Source: Spodoptera frugiperda
Taxonomy: Eukaryota > Arthropoda > Insecta > Lepidoptera > Noctuidae
Reading direction: 5' to 3'
DNA length: 64,000 nt
Assembly: GCF_023101765.2 (NCBI RefSeq)
Contig: NC_064237.1
Coordinates: forward strand, 6,853,649 to 6,917,648
Position 1 is the first letter of the stretch, and each line of letters starts with the position of its first letter. The translations under genes were made by a program, and so were the position numbers. This document shows, piece by piece, positions 12,113-24,900 of this stretch. The notes beneath the pieces are model-generated. The model was not told the DNA's origin and did no database searches. It worked only from the letters and a program-made list of their open reading frames with translations.

Positions 12113-14271
12113 ATGTCCTCTACCGTTAGAATATTAATACCAATTTTCCCACTAGATTCCAAGGAAATCTTTTTCAAGGGATATATTACTACTTCTAATG
12201 ATAATAATGTAACTATTTATATAACGAAATATGCTAATAGTGATATTGTGTGGCCTGCGAAACAACGAGAAAACGAAATATATGGATATTGCGGCGAATA
12301 CTTGCCGAAAAAAGTTTCAAATAGATTTTCAAATTTTCTTGATATAGAGCAAAATACAACATTAAAAATTAACAAAATACAATTAAATGGAAAGCAAGTC
12401 ATCACTACTACTAGTTGTATTCTTATGTTGTATGATTATAACAGTATTAAAGACTCTCAAGCAATAACTGATTCAAAAAATAGTTATTTTACAAAATTAG
12501 TGAATTTAATACAAGAAGAACATGGACTAGTTAATAAGGATGATACTAATATTAGTAACCAGCAGTGGCTGGCTTCTTCCATGTTTCTGCAACATATTTG
12601 TAACTATTGGAGATTACTTAGATGGCTAATATCAACTCTCCGGAGAGACAAAAAAGTAAGTTAAAGTATAAGTGTTTAACCTCTATTTTATTCAAGTTTA
12701 TTTCAGATGTTACTATTATTCAAGTAGCAAAGAATGTATAATACCTAAATTAATGTTTCAGGTGGCTGTGAAACAAGGTAATTTAATTCTAGCTATAGTT
12801 ATGGACATAATCTTAGGATATATTGCCCTGCAATGGCTATCGCAAGACAAAAGAGATATTAGCATAGGGCTCATGGGAGTTTTAGAGGTAAAAATAATAT
12901 TTCGTTGTTGAAAGTTTCAATGATTTTACACAACAGTTTTATGACCATATGTTTCATACTTTTCTCTGTTGCAGAAATTAATTAATTCTCTTTACTCTCT
13001 TCTAAAATGGCTTATGGGTGCTCCAGTTGGATTAAAACTAAATAATGCCTTTAACAAAATGCTGGGAAAATATTTTTCTTATCATGTGCAACTATGGTGG
13101 TTGTTTCTAGGTAAATAAACTGACTGTTATTAATAATTTATGATTACTTTTTCTATATTTAGCTTAAATTGGTTTATTTCTTTTTACAGATGTGTCTGGA
13201 GAGAAACTGTATATCATACTGGACATATACCACTACATAGGATATTTAGGATTTACATTTCAAACTGCTATAGTGTCTGATTTAATATGCATTGCAACAT
13301 TCCATTCATATTGCATTTATGTGTATGCAGCCAGGTAACAATGATATATTAATGAGCTAGCCTACAGTAATGATTTAAAAAATATATTTGAATTAACTTT
13401 TACAAAGAGTGAAGAATAACTCTATGGGATATATTTTATGTAATCTAAACAAAATATAAAAAACAAATCTATTTAAAATCTGTTTAATATTACTATTAAT
13501 TTTATATTACAGGCTATTTAATATACAGATATCTGGACTAATAGCATTACTCAGACTGTTCGTTGGAAGAAAATACAATCCACTGCGAGGTGGCATTGAC
13601 TCCTGTGAATACACAAACCAGGAACTTTTTGTAGGCACTGTGGCATTTACTATATTGTTACTGTTATTGCCTACCACAACTCTTTATTACATAGTATTTA
13701 CTGTGGTAAGGACCTTTTTATATCATACTTTTTATACCCCAAAAGGGTTGATAGAGATGAAAGATTGTATTTGCACTTGGTACACATAATCTGTGCAATT
13801 AAAATGTATATATTATCTTTTTTCAGTTTAGAGTGTTATCTCTCATTGTGCAGCACTTATTAGCTAAAATAATCTATGCAATACAGACATCACCACTGTA
13901 TGTAGTGACCCTATGGGTGATTAATTCACCAAAAGTTATAGGTAAGTTTAATTATAAAAATAATTATGTTGTACTGCTGAGTAAATTGAAACTTCACTAT
14001 AAAGTCAAATTATTCTCCAGTTAAGACTAACAGAAGCTATTGTAACATTATGTAATTTATCTTTAAAATAAAGCTTTTTTGATTTCCAGGTAAAATACTC
14101 ATAGAAGTAATAAACCAAGAAGAGAATTCTCCCTTGGTGCTCCGAATACAATTACTTAAAAAATCGATTCCAGCATTGTTAAAAATATTTAAACCACCTG
14201 TTCATATTCTTAACAAAGTTGAATGGGGGAACCTACTTTCTAATGTGCTTGTTGGGAAACAAATTGTTTGA
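12113..14271 (+). CDS. PIGQ: PIG-Q/Gpi1, subunit Q of the GPI-GlcNAc transferase (copy 2)
   Basis: This second copy encodes the same 479-aa protein as copy 1 at 398-2512. Exons are 12113-12655, 12762-12887, 12975-13110, 13190-13334, 13513-13705, 13827-13941 and 14090-14271. All splice sites and the reading frame are intact. Comparing the copies exon by exon I found about 18 base differences and every one is synonymous (for example GCA/GCG, TTG/TTA, CCG/CCA, GGC/GGG). Introns differ more and contain indels. Both copies therefore look functional, or they are alleles of one gene. Confidence 0.93.
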
Positions 14272-14290
14272 AGATCATATTTAATTAAAT

Positions 14291-14296
14291 AATAAA
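14291..14296 (+). terminator. Polyadenylation signal of PIG-Q copy 2
   Basis: AATAAA lies 20 bases after the stop codon, equivalent to the signal at 2530 in copy 1. Confidence 0.6.
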
Positions 14297-16667
14297 TAAA
14301 ATATGTATGTTTCTTATGTATAAAAACAAAGATGCATATTTTTCAGTATTGTGTATAGGAAAATAATTTTATTTGTAAGGAAGGCTAAAGAAAAGAATGT
14401 GTTCCGTTTTTTGACGTACTTTATTATCGTTCCATATTTCATATTGCGTAAAAAATAAAAAGTTGTTTGGTCACCACACGCGTGAACGTATAAATGCTAA
14501 ATACTTAAAACTATTTGCAGCAAACTGGGCAAATACATTTGAGTAACATTACGCAATTGACAAACCATTGTTTCGACCAACTAAATCTGTAGATTTTACT
14601 ATTTAGAACAATTTAGAATACATTATTATTTATTTAAGACCTCAAATAAATCAACTTTAGAGGTACATTACATTGTGAGTTTCTAATTACACACTATTTT
14701 TGTTTGGGGCTATTTTGTAACAGTTATATGTTATTGTAAACACAGTGTTGAGATTATATAGCAGAAATATTATTGAAAATTACAAATTCTACCTACAGTC
14801 ATTTGTTTTCATTTCATATTCTCTCGTTTTATTAGTTTAGTTAATAATGAATGATAGAATGTAGTGAAATTGTAATTGAAAACCAAAGTTGCTGCTACTT
14901 GTATACTAAGTGTTTAGGGCAAGACACGACTTTCTCGTCATAATATTAAATTAATACAATTATTTTGTACCAAGCTTGTTATCCTAAGAAATATTCAATT
15001 AGATTAGAATGATCTTTTATTAACTTGGTGATAACAATGCCAAATACAAAGAAATGTTATACACTGCACGTGGAACACTGTTATGGAAACTAGAACTACA
15101 GCCTATTGATGTGAGCTTTACATGAAAAAATATGTAATTATAACTAATTTAAATGAAATTATTAATTGTGGAATGGGCCATGCATATTAATTTGTTACTG
15201 TTATCGATAATTTTGTTTGTTATCTAAGTGCATTTTAATCTAGTTGTTATCTCATTGATGGCCTACTGGCCTAGCAAAGTAAGATGACGTCATCGTCGCA
15301 ACACCGATAAAACATGCGCGATGAGGGAATTTTGATGTTGATCCCGGATTTAGTAAAAAACAAAACGGGGTTCCTTTACAAAACGTTACTTAAAGACATG
15401 TACAAACAATATATTAGAACTGTATGAGTGCCTACTGAATGTTTGGTTTTAGTTTCCATGACAGCGATCCGTACGCCCTCTATACATATTAAGGGAATGA
15501 CGAACACTTAACACAATCATTAGTGCATGCTAAGAACAATGTAGTGATACACTCATGCAATTATTGCCCAATAATAATTATGGTTAGTCACGAAATTATT
15601 TCTGCAACACCTACAATCATTATCGAAAATCTATATAAAATCAAACGAATTCTTAAAAATAGTATTCAAATCGTTCCAGTTCTAAGTATTTAACTAATTG
15701 TGTATTGAGCACCTGATTATATTATTAGAATGTTGTTATTAAATTATTCTTGTCGATATTGTAAAAATCCTCATATTAATATAGTACCTCATGGCGATAC
15801 AGAACAGATACGAAGAAATCTAACTTAAACATTTATTGCTATAATAATAATATTCTCATGTATTGTCGAATACATAGATTTGATAGCATCTTTATAAATA
15901 TATAACTATTATGCAAGTACAAAATACATATTATACAATACATATTACATACATAGATTTATAAATAATGTCATTGCAAATTTTACTGATAAATTTTTAA
16001 TATTTTAAATTTTAACAATTTCATTCATACCTCTTTACCTACTATTTACATAAATATCATTCGAAAATATTTTTGTCCACCAATAGACTAAAGTATCTTT
16101 TTTTTTATTTAATGTAGTAATGTAAAGGTGAGTCCAATAGCTCCTAAAATTTACACCGAGAAAACGTGCACTCAAGTGATAATTATTTTAGACATTAACT
16201 CAATATTATAACAATAACTATTCATTCTGAAGTGAATTCGAACAGATCTATATTACCGAAAGACACGGTAAACTAACACATTTTAGTTTTTTTTTTGTTT
16301 TTAAGATGGACGCATTAATTTTTATTATCATTAATTTATTATAGAAACAACACATGTTTCGTGAAGCTAATAACTACATGGTGTGCGGTATGTAATTCAC
16401 ACAGTGCTAGTCCTCCGGTGGGTAGGCCAAAACCGTTCACATAGATATACCGATCCTTAACTATTTCATTATCATCACAGATATTAGTAAAATTAGGAAA
16501 ATTGTGATTATGATCACAGTACTCGAGTTGAATTCATTATGATCAGCAAGATAAGCGATGTTTGAAGATTCGCTCGATATAGTATCACACTATGTTAGAA
16601 GCTAAACGCTGCGGCGCGGGCGCGGGCGGCACGTCACGATACAGAAGTGATGATATGATGGACGTAT
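14297..16667. other. Region between convergent PIG-Q and nudE (copy 2)
   Basis: This is the counterpart of 2536-4884. No exon was found. It differs from copy 1 by small changes, such as an extra stretch around 15410-15430, a few substitutions, and shorter homopolymers near 16285. It probably includes the nudE 3' UTR. Confidence 0.4.
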
Positions 16668-19600
16668 CTAGTTCTTGAGTACACACCTGTAGTCCTTATT
16701 CACATCCGAGGCTGAATTTGGTGAATGTTCTTTAGGTCTAACTGTACCGCGACACGACGCTAACTTTGATTCCAAAGCCTACAATGAAGAAAAGTACACA
16801 GTAAATGATGATGTTAATATTAGTAGGTGATAGGAAATTATTTGCGGTGATAACCAACACCTATTATTTAAAGCCAACTATACACTATGTACAAATGAGG
16901 CGTGACGAGCTGAAAATATTATTTAAATAAATAAAATGCAGTTTAATACAGACAATAACACTATTATATTACAGCAGTCATTTTCTGTTATGTTGTAAAA
17001 TTCTTAGTGTAAAACTATTAGTCTAGTTCTATATTATCATTTTAATTTCAGCTAAATACAATAGATTCATTCAATATTTACGGATGTGTCGATACGTAAA
17101 CAATAAAAAAACATCAAAAAAAAAAACATTAATCTCTAGTAAAGCTATAACAATGCATTGAACTATTTCATATTCATAAAAACTAAATCACATTAGTTTC
17201 GGACTTTCTTTGAATGATCATGCCCCTTTCTAATAGAAGCAAAACTTAACAAGTTCTCTAAGCCCTCTCGAGACCGTACGGCAAATGATCTTCTTAATTT
17301 CCCATTCTCTGCTTGTGTGGAACGCACGAACGGTTGTTCGGATGCGCGTTTTGTTAAAACAGGTGAGTTCTTTACTATAGAACTACGTTCAGATCCTGAA
17401 TGCGATCGTACATATTGTACTTTTTGGGGGTCCTGTACTCGACAGGACCGCCAGTATCAACGTCATTGCTAGTCAATCCATTCTCTGTGGCGGTGGAGTC
17501 GCTCGGCGTAGTTATTTGAGAAGCAGCTGCAGGCGTGTCACAGGAGCATTTTATCTTACCACATTCACGGCAAAGAAACCTTTCAAGCTGTAAGCAATAA
17601 ATTCATGCATACTACAACAACACAACCATGCATATACAATTAAGGTAACTACAGACATAACGTTGACGAGATCTTTGTTATGAAACTACTGCTAGTGCTA
17701 CATAATATTTTGAGCTCAACTAAAGATTAACAAGTAATAAACCTACTTGTATTAATCATGGGTATGTCTAGAAAGTAAATGTATTAGGGCTCTTATGAAA
17801 TGGATGTAGTTTTAAGGCATGATGATAACACTCTGCACTGTATGTGGAAATCAAGCAACAAAAATGTTTTGGATTACCAATGTCTTTATTTACATAATGA
17901 AACCCTTTGTATAATTTTATGAGTATTTAAATTAGAGTTGTTATACAAAGTAGAAATAATTTAAAATATAACCATATAAACATACTCTGGTTACAAATTA
18001 AGAACATTTACTTTCTTGATATGCCCAAAGACTACTTACTACATATGAAGTGAAACTTTAAATATAATTGCGCAACACATAATGCAATAATTAACTCGAA
18101 TAGTGGATTAGATAAACACTGCTACACTCAATGGTGTCATATTTTTTATTTAAAGATCCACTGTATCTACTGAATATATTTTATTTTTGGTCCTGACAAG
18201 GTATTGAGCTTAAGGTAGACTTATTGCCAATTGGGTACAAATGTGTTGGAAAATATTCAGTAAAATCGAAATATGTATATAAGTTAACACTAAATATTCA
18301 CTGAACCATCAATTCAACCTAAAAATTAAGTTATGGCTTACCCAGTGACAATGTCATGATTCTAATGATGTTTGCTAATTATTAAAGATATGGAAATAAA
18401 TAATAATAAGTTGATTCCCAAGTTATTTTATTTTAAATCCATACTTACATTATCGAAGATTTAACTGTATACATAAAATAATAAAATAAATTACTATAAT
18501 GTAAAGGCATATGTGCTTTCTACAGCTTAATAAATACAATATAAATAAATACAAATATCATATAAATACACAAATAAATAATAACCATAAAATAAATAAT
18601 ATACCTTAGCTTATCCCTTATTTAGTGCATTCTAAAGTGACTAGTGCTACAATTAGGACTAAAACAGCTTTGACTAAAGTAAGAACATTGGTATGACTCA
18701 CCCCCACTTTGCGTAGTAAATCGCCAACTATATTTATGGCCGTTACCCGAGACGATGGTGTCATTCCGTTGCCATTTATTTCACCTGTAATCATATAATG
18801 ATTGAAACACTTAGATTACATCATTGGTAACAACAAATTAGAACTTGATCCAGTTTCTCAATAATATTAGGTCTATTCTTGCATGACTATTGCATATACA
18901 TGAAGCATTAGATAAATTGAAAAAATATACAAAGACTTGAACAAGAGTCCTCTGGCATTGAAGGTAACCATGAGTGGTGGTGATCATTTACTATGAGGCA
19001 ATCCATGTGCGCATTTGCTTCCTAACCCATAAAAAATACAAAATGTTCTATAGTCAATGGGTTTAACTCCATTTGAATAAACTCACGTTTTTGTGGTGAC
19101 ATCAGAGAAGTTTGTGTTTCTATTTCAACTTGAGTCCGAGTTGGGTTCGAGATATGTCCGTTGACTAAGGAGCTATCAAGTGTACTGTCATCTCCCTTCT
19201 TTGGTTTGGGAACCTTTTCCATTACCTTCAGTTCTTGCTTCAGATCTGTAATAGATTTTTGATATCAGTACAATACATAAATAGCATTGAGTCTGAAATT
19301 GTGTCATAGCAAGTATGCCAATTATGGACATAATTTTGAGACTTTATTAGAACATAATTTTAAATTTTTGTATTATATAGGCAATAAATTTATAATGGGA
19401 ATTAACACATAAATGTAGAAATTTGATATTGATAATTTATTGGATGTATCAATCAATCAATTAATTATTTTGACTATTAAAAATCAATTAAAAAATAGTT
19501 TTTGAAATGCCGTCATTTGCAAAACATTATCATTGACAAATTGTCATGATTATTTTTGCATTAAATAATTCAAATTGGAATTAATGTACCAATTAACATA

Positions 19601-21066
19601 ACAATTGATGATGATGAATCGATGACGACGACATAACATTTTATAGAAAAAGTTATGGTTTTTTTTTATAAATATATAACAATATGGTATTATATTGGTG
19701 TATACTTTTGGACTTTGGCCAAAGCAATCTAAATCTAAATAACAGCTATGATGATACCAATCTAAAGAACAGATGTTTAAACATAATTATATGACTAGAC
19801 AAAGAACTGCTCAATCGGTTGAAGATATTGTCTTCAAAATTCAGTTGCAAGAGTGCACTTACATAGATACATACATGTATGTACATATAGTTAGTTATCA
19901 TACCTCTAGCTTCATCTGTTGCTCTTTGCAGTCTGATCCTCAAAGTCTCCACTTCATCAACCTCACTCTCCAGGACAGCATTTCTTTCGTATGCTTGGTT
20001 TAACAGTGATTCAATGTATGACACTGATTCTGATATTACTCTGTAAAAGTGTAAACAAATGTTCAATCAGTCAATCACTCACACATTGCTGTGAGGTAAT
20101 ATTGATGACATCAATACTATGGACTAAACTGTAGTTTAGAGTACTGTGTAAGATATATGTAGAAGTAACTCGATGTTTATTCAATTATAGAAAATTATGC
20201 TCTTGCTATTCTAATACACATAAATACAGTTCAAATCTGATTGTATGTAAAATGTTTTTAAATAAAAATATAGGCATTGGACTATTAACAAACATAGGAC
20301 TGTGTAATGATCCAGGATGATTGCAAAGTATAGTCTCTTATCTTTGTTAAAAAAAAGTAGAATAGATAACATGATAACTAGGTATTAACAAAAACAAAGA
20401 AAGAATTTATTATACAACTCTTAAAACAAGCCACTGACCCACATTTAGAACAATTATTGCAGTGGCTATTACAAGTCTTGCAATAAATAAACAATCAATA
20501 TTTTATTATGTAATGCAACCTCTTACCTCTGACCTCTCTCCAAATCATCATTTTTTTGTTCTAGCTCTCTGATATACACTCCTTGTTTATCCTTATCTAT
20601 TTTTAATGCTTGAAGTTCATTCTCTAAGGCATTTGTTTCATGCTGACTTCTCTCCAATTTGTTCTAAAATATAATTAACATAATGAGAACTGATTGTCTC
20701 TTACACATATTAAAACCAAATAAGAATATACTCACCCTTAACATTTCAATTTCATTTTTCAATCGTTGATTTTGATGTTCAAGATCTCTGTTTTGTTTCT
20801 CAACTTGTACTAATGATGCTTCTAATTCTTTTTCAAGTTGTGCTGAGTTTTCGGTGTAATCGTCCAATTCTTGTTGTAAATCGATGACCCTAAAAATAAA
20901 TAATAGATGGTGAATCATGAACTGATACTTACATGAAATAAGCAATACAATGTTTTAACATTTTATTTCAGTAATATACAAAGTCTGCTTACTTTTGTTC
21001 ATAATGCTTTGCTTGTTTCTTCCAATACTCCACAGTATCAGAATCTGACTGTCTTGGAGATTCCAT
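16668..21066 (-). CDS. nudE: NudE nuclear distribution protein (NDE1/NDEL1 family), copy 2
   Basis: Exons on the minus strand are 20993-21066, 20736-20889, 20527-20663, 19904-20040, 19087-19245, 18702-18784 and 16668-16778. They keep frame throughout and encode the same 284-aa ALESKLASCR-ended form as copy 1. The few coiled-coil exon differences I saw are synonymous (for example in AACGAA/AATGAA and GAAAGA/GAGAGA). The alternative last exon of this copy is frameshifted (next entry), so copy 2 appears able to make only the conserved isoform. Confidence 0.9.
17375..17587 (-). pseudogene. nudE: Alternative terminal exon of nudE copy 2, frameshifted
   Basis: This is the equivalent of the 5413-5808 exon. 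A run of six G (plus strand) in copy 1 is five G here (17426-17430). The frame shifts after VEYRTP and reaches a TAG at 17375-17377. Without the shift it would run to 17193. It also carries a replacement change (Asn to Lys in the LTNRAS region). A homopolymer length change can be a sequencing or consensus error, so the break needs confirmation. Confidence 0.75.
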
Positions 21067-21940
21067 GTTTGCAACAATTTACACTACTTTCAATAGGTAT
21101 ATGAGATTCCAAGGATGTTTAACGATTCATAACAAAATTATGTTACAGGTTTTACAAACTATTGCGTAGATACTATAAATGTAACTTGTTCGTATCGAAG
21201 TCGTTGTGATCAATAATTTTCACGTTTTGTTTAACATTACCCGTTAAAACACAATAACTGACACAACTTCGTCGTCAAAAAATCCAAAACAGTAAAATCC
21301 AATGAATGAAATTAAAATGGCTGCGAAAAAGACAATGACAATTAACTGTAAAAAAATTAAACGTCACAATTCACTCAAATGATACATGGGCTTTTAATCC
21401 TTGTGGTTACATTTATTTAAAAAAATAATAAATTAAAAGGGAAAGTCACACCATGTACGTTGGATTTAACACTTTTTCATTTTCATCCTTGAGTCACACA
21501 CCAGATAATTACTAAATAAATAAACACATATAAATAAAGTTGAATAAGAGAAGTCCGAGACTCTCCGACTCATGGACGGATCCTTGTATTTTAGAGGTAT
21601 TTTATCAATTTTAAAATGATTTTAAATATTTGTTTTAGAATAATTTGTTTTTGGTTTTTTGACTTTTGTGACAGCATGACAGTGACAACTCAGCTGCAGC
21701 TGACAAACTGATAAGTATGACAATTGACAATTCCTGAATCCCACGAATAAATTACAGTAAATTGTTATGAAATAAATAAAAACGGTTCTGAACAGTATAG
21801 TGAAAATTTATTATGAATTTTCCATTCAATTTACTTAGTATTATTAGTGCCAATACATATCACTTAAATACATTCCTATTGCAATGCTGTGTTATCGATG
21901 ATAGAATTTCAATATCACTATTGTTTTTGAATGACGTGTA
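21067..21940. promoter_or_regulatory. Divergent nudE/TXNDC11 upstream region
   Basis: 21067-21644 is the nudE 5' flank common to both units. 21645-21940 is unique and leads into TXNDC11. Short repeats of TGACA occur around 21660-21730 (TGACAGCATGACAGTGACA and nearby). An out-of-frame ATG lies ten bases upstream of the chosen TXNDC11 start. No core promoter motif is clear. Confidence 0.4.
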
Positions 21941-24900
21941 ATGTTTCCAACGGCGGACACTGAAGATATTTCGCAGGTCACGTCATTAACAACAAAGTTA
22001 GGTGCTACTAGCGATGCCCAAAACTCGACTGAAAATACTCAAGTCGCAACACAACAGAGCAACAGGGACATAACGCTCAAAATGTTAATAAAGGAGATGA
22101 TATTTTGCCTGGCCCTCGCTCTCACAACGTACGGGGCCCTACATAATTCGTAAGTGGTTATTTGTCAACAATAATTAATTAACTACCAACCAACTGTACA
22201 TTTTCCATACCAAAACACTTTAATGAGGAACTAGTTTGTAGCATTCATAGCTTTATTTCAAATATTCTAACGCACTTTCTCACTTAAGTACACATGTTAC
22301 ATTTAAATAACTTAACTCAAAACCGAAAAATCATTATTATTAAGTGAATGAAACACTAATAGACATTTTATCTATCAAAAAAAAATATTATTCCTAACAT
22401 TAAGTGTAACATTATTTCAGGCCAACAAAGATTTCCAAACACCCTCAAGCTACAAGGTTCTTCAGATCAGACTCAATAGTTCAGGACTGGTACAGAGGTC
22501 AGCTTACAAATGTACTGGCCAGTGTCAACCGTGTGGATGTGTCCTTTGTCATGTACTATGCACCATGGGACGCAGAATCTCAGTATGTGAGAGGAGAGTT
22601 TGAAAAGGCTGCCTCGATCCTTCATGATCGTGTGAGTTATATGCATAAATTGATCTTATTTACAATATGTATTGTATTTAGTTAGTATTATATTAGCAAT
22701 AATATAACTGTATTGCTTGTATTGAGGAAAATACAGGTAATATTTACATACATGTTAATTATATATTTTCCTCTAAACTCAAGTCTTTCTTTATAACATT
22801 AATTAATAATAATACTGGATCATTTGATTGTTGGTTACAACAAAAATATTATTAACTAGTATGTTTTTTATAGTTTTTATTATGCAATCTTTACTTTTAA
22901 ATGTTTGAATTGGAAGCCAACTGATTGTAATTATTATCTTGTCTTTGTAATCCTTATCTTAAAGACTACCTATGTTTTACAAGTCTTTAATCAAGGTTTA
23001 ATTACCTATCATACAAATTAAATTTATTAAAAGTATGAAAATAGTCCTTCAAAAACCACACATTTGTGCAGTAAGGTGAAAATATATATTTGTTATAGTA
23101 AACAAGTAAGCATGTTTAGGTTTGTTATCAATGTATTTATGGTATTAGTTTTAAAAGCCTTATAATCTACATACTAGATAAGGAAAGGTTGCATATGTAC
23201 TGTCACATATTATTATTACATAGACTATAAATAGCCTGATAAGACAACCTCATTGGTTGCAGTTATTGTTATTCTTTTTTTTTCAGGTTCAATTTGCTGC
23301 AATAAACTGCTGGAACCCAGGCAGTGAATGCAGGTTACATAACAACAAAATATCCTCATGGCCCATTTTAATGGCATATACAAGTATATCAACAGGAATT
23401 TTCTACTATGGTAAGCATAAAAACTGATATTTTATTGATAACATTAATGTACACTAAAAAGTACCCAAGTATTGAAAGAAGTTAAAAATGTCATTTTTGT
23501 AAAGAGTCTAGTTATTTCCTTTATCCTACTCATTCTTAAATAAAAATAAGCAATATTTACACAGGTGCAATTCAAGTCTGTTTTGTAAAAGTGGGTGTGA
23601 CTGGCATTTTGCCTATTGTTAATCCAAAAGCCATATTTGTTACTAAACACTAAAGACAATTTAAAGTTCCATTCTGCTATTGATTCAGAACTATAAATTG
23701 TTCGACCTCAAGATCTTGTATTTAGCATCAGTAATTATTTTTGTAATGAAAATGTAATGTAAATATTTTTTCAGGACCTCGAGATGCTCACAGTATGGTC
23801 AACTTCTTAGAATTAATGATTAAGCCGTTAAAACGAGTTTCATCTTCGGAGGATCTCGTCAATTTACTGTCGCGATGTGATGTGAGTTCTACCTAATTAT
23901 ATTTGCTGGCAAAATATCTATGATTCACCAACCGAGTATGAAATCGAAATAGTTTTAATTACCAAGTAGTTAATTCTTAATTGTGTGAGTTAATTGTAAA
24001 AGAAGTGATGACAACAATTGACGCAAATCTGTCAAATTAACCTTAATTGTCGTGTATTTTATTTAATTTTCAACCTAATTTATATTACAGTAAAGCAGAA
24101 TTTTGGTAACTAAGTTTCACATACTTAAGCATAGTCCTATGTCTTCATAGAACATAGAATATATGAAATTGTCTCAAATAATTTCATATCTTCATTGCAT
24201 TTTCAACCTTATGCTTTTGCGTTAAAGTCGAAAATTGTTTGAATAATTTGCACAATTTGTTATGCTATTGTACATACCTTTTGTTCTTTGTTGAGGTATT
24301 TCATGGAGGGTGACGTCACTTGTTTTCAGGCGGTAGCAGTTGGGTACACACCATTAACGGAAACTTCAAAGTATTATAACGTTTGGCATACGGTAGCGTT
24401 GAAGGCGAGAGAGGCCGATGTGATCGGAGAGATATGCTTCGCGGCAGTGACGTCAGAGGAATTAGCTGCGGAACTTGGAGTGGAAAGCGTGCCGAACGCT
24501 CGTCTTATGCTGTGGAATGATACTAAGGTAAATATAACATAACAGGCGCATCTCGAGAAGCGATATCAAAGAATTGAAATATCGAAAAGTTCCATAGTAC
24601 CTACTACTAATATTTAGTTGGGTTAAGGATTGAACACGGCTTTTTCGGCTGTTGCGTTTGCTAACTGAAATCCGCCAGCCGATGTTTTTATGTAAAATAA
24701 ATAAGATACAACTATAGACACGCGTAAAGGACAAATAGCAATCGATTAGAAACATATTTGGGAGTCGCTTCTATATCTATAGTCTGGTATTACAAAATGA
24801 AAAGTATTTAACCATTGTATTTCATTAATTTTTTTCCAGGAATACATATCTCGGGACGGTGATTTGGAAGCGTGGAATCAATCGTCTCTAATTCATTGGG

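Larger units (their letters stand above)
9950..21644. repeat. Tandem duplication, second (complete) unit
   Basis: This is a full repeat unit of about 11.7 kb. It begins inside an intron of a LUC7-like gene, continues through its first two exons, the shared LUC7/PIG-Q upstream region, PIG-Q and nudE, and ends at 21644 in the nudE 5' flank. Coding exons are almost identical to the first unit. Introns carry more substitutions and indels, for example about 30 bp around 9680-9720 that is absent near 21407. The pattern fits a recent tandem duplication or two assembled haplotypes. Confidence 0.93.
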
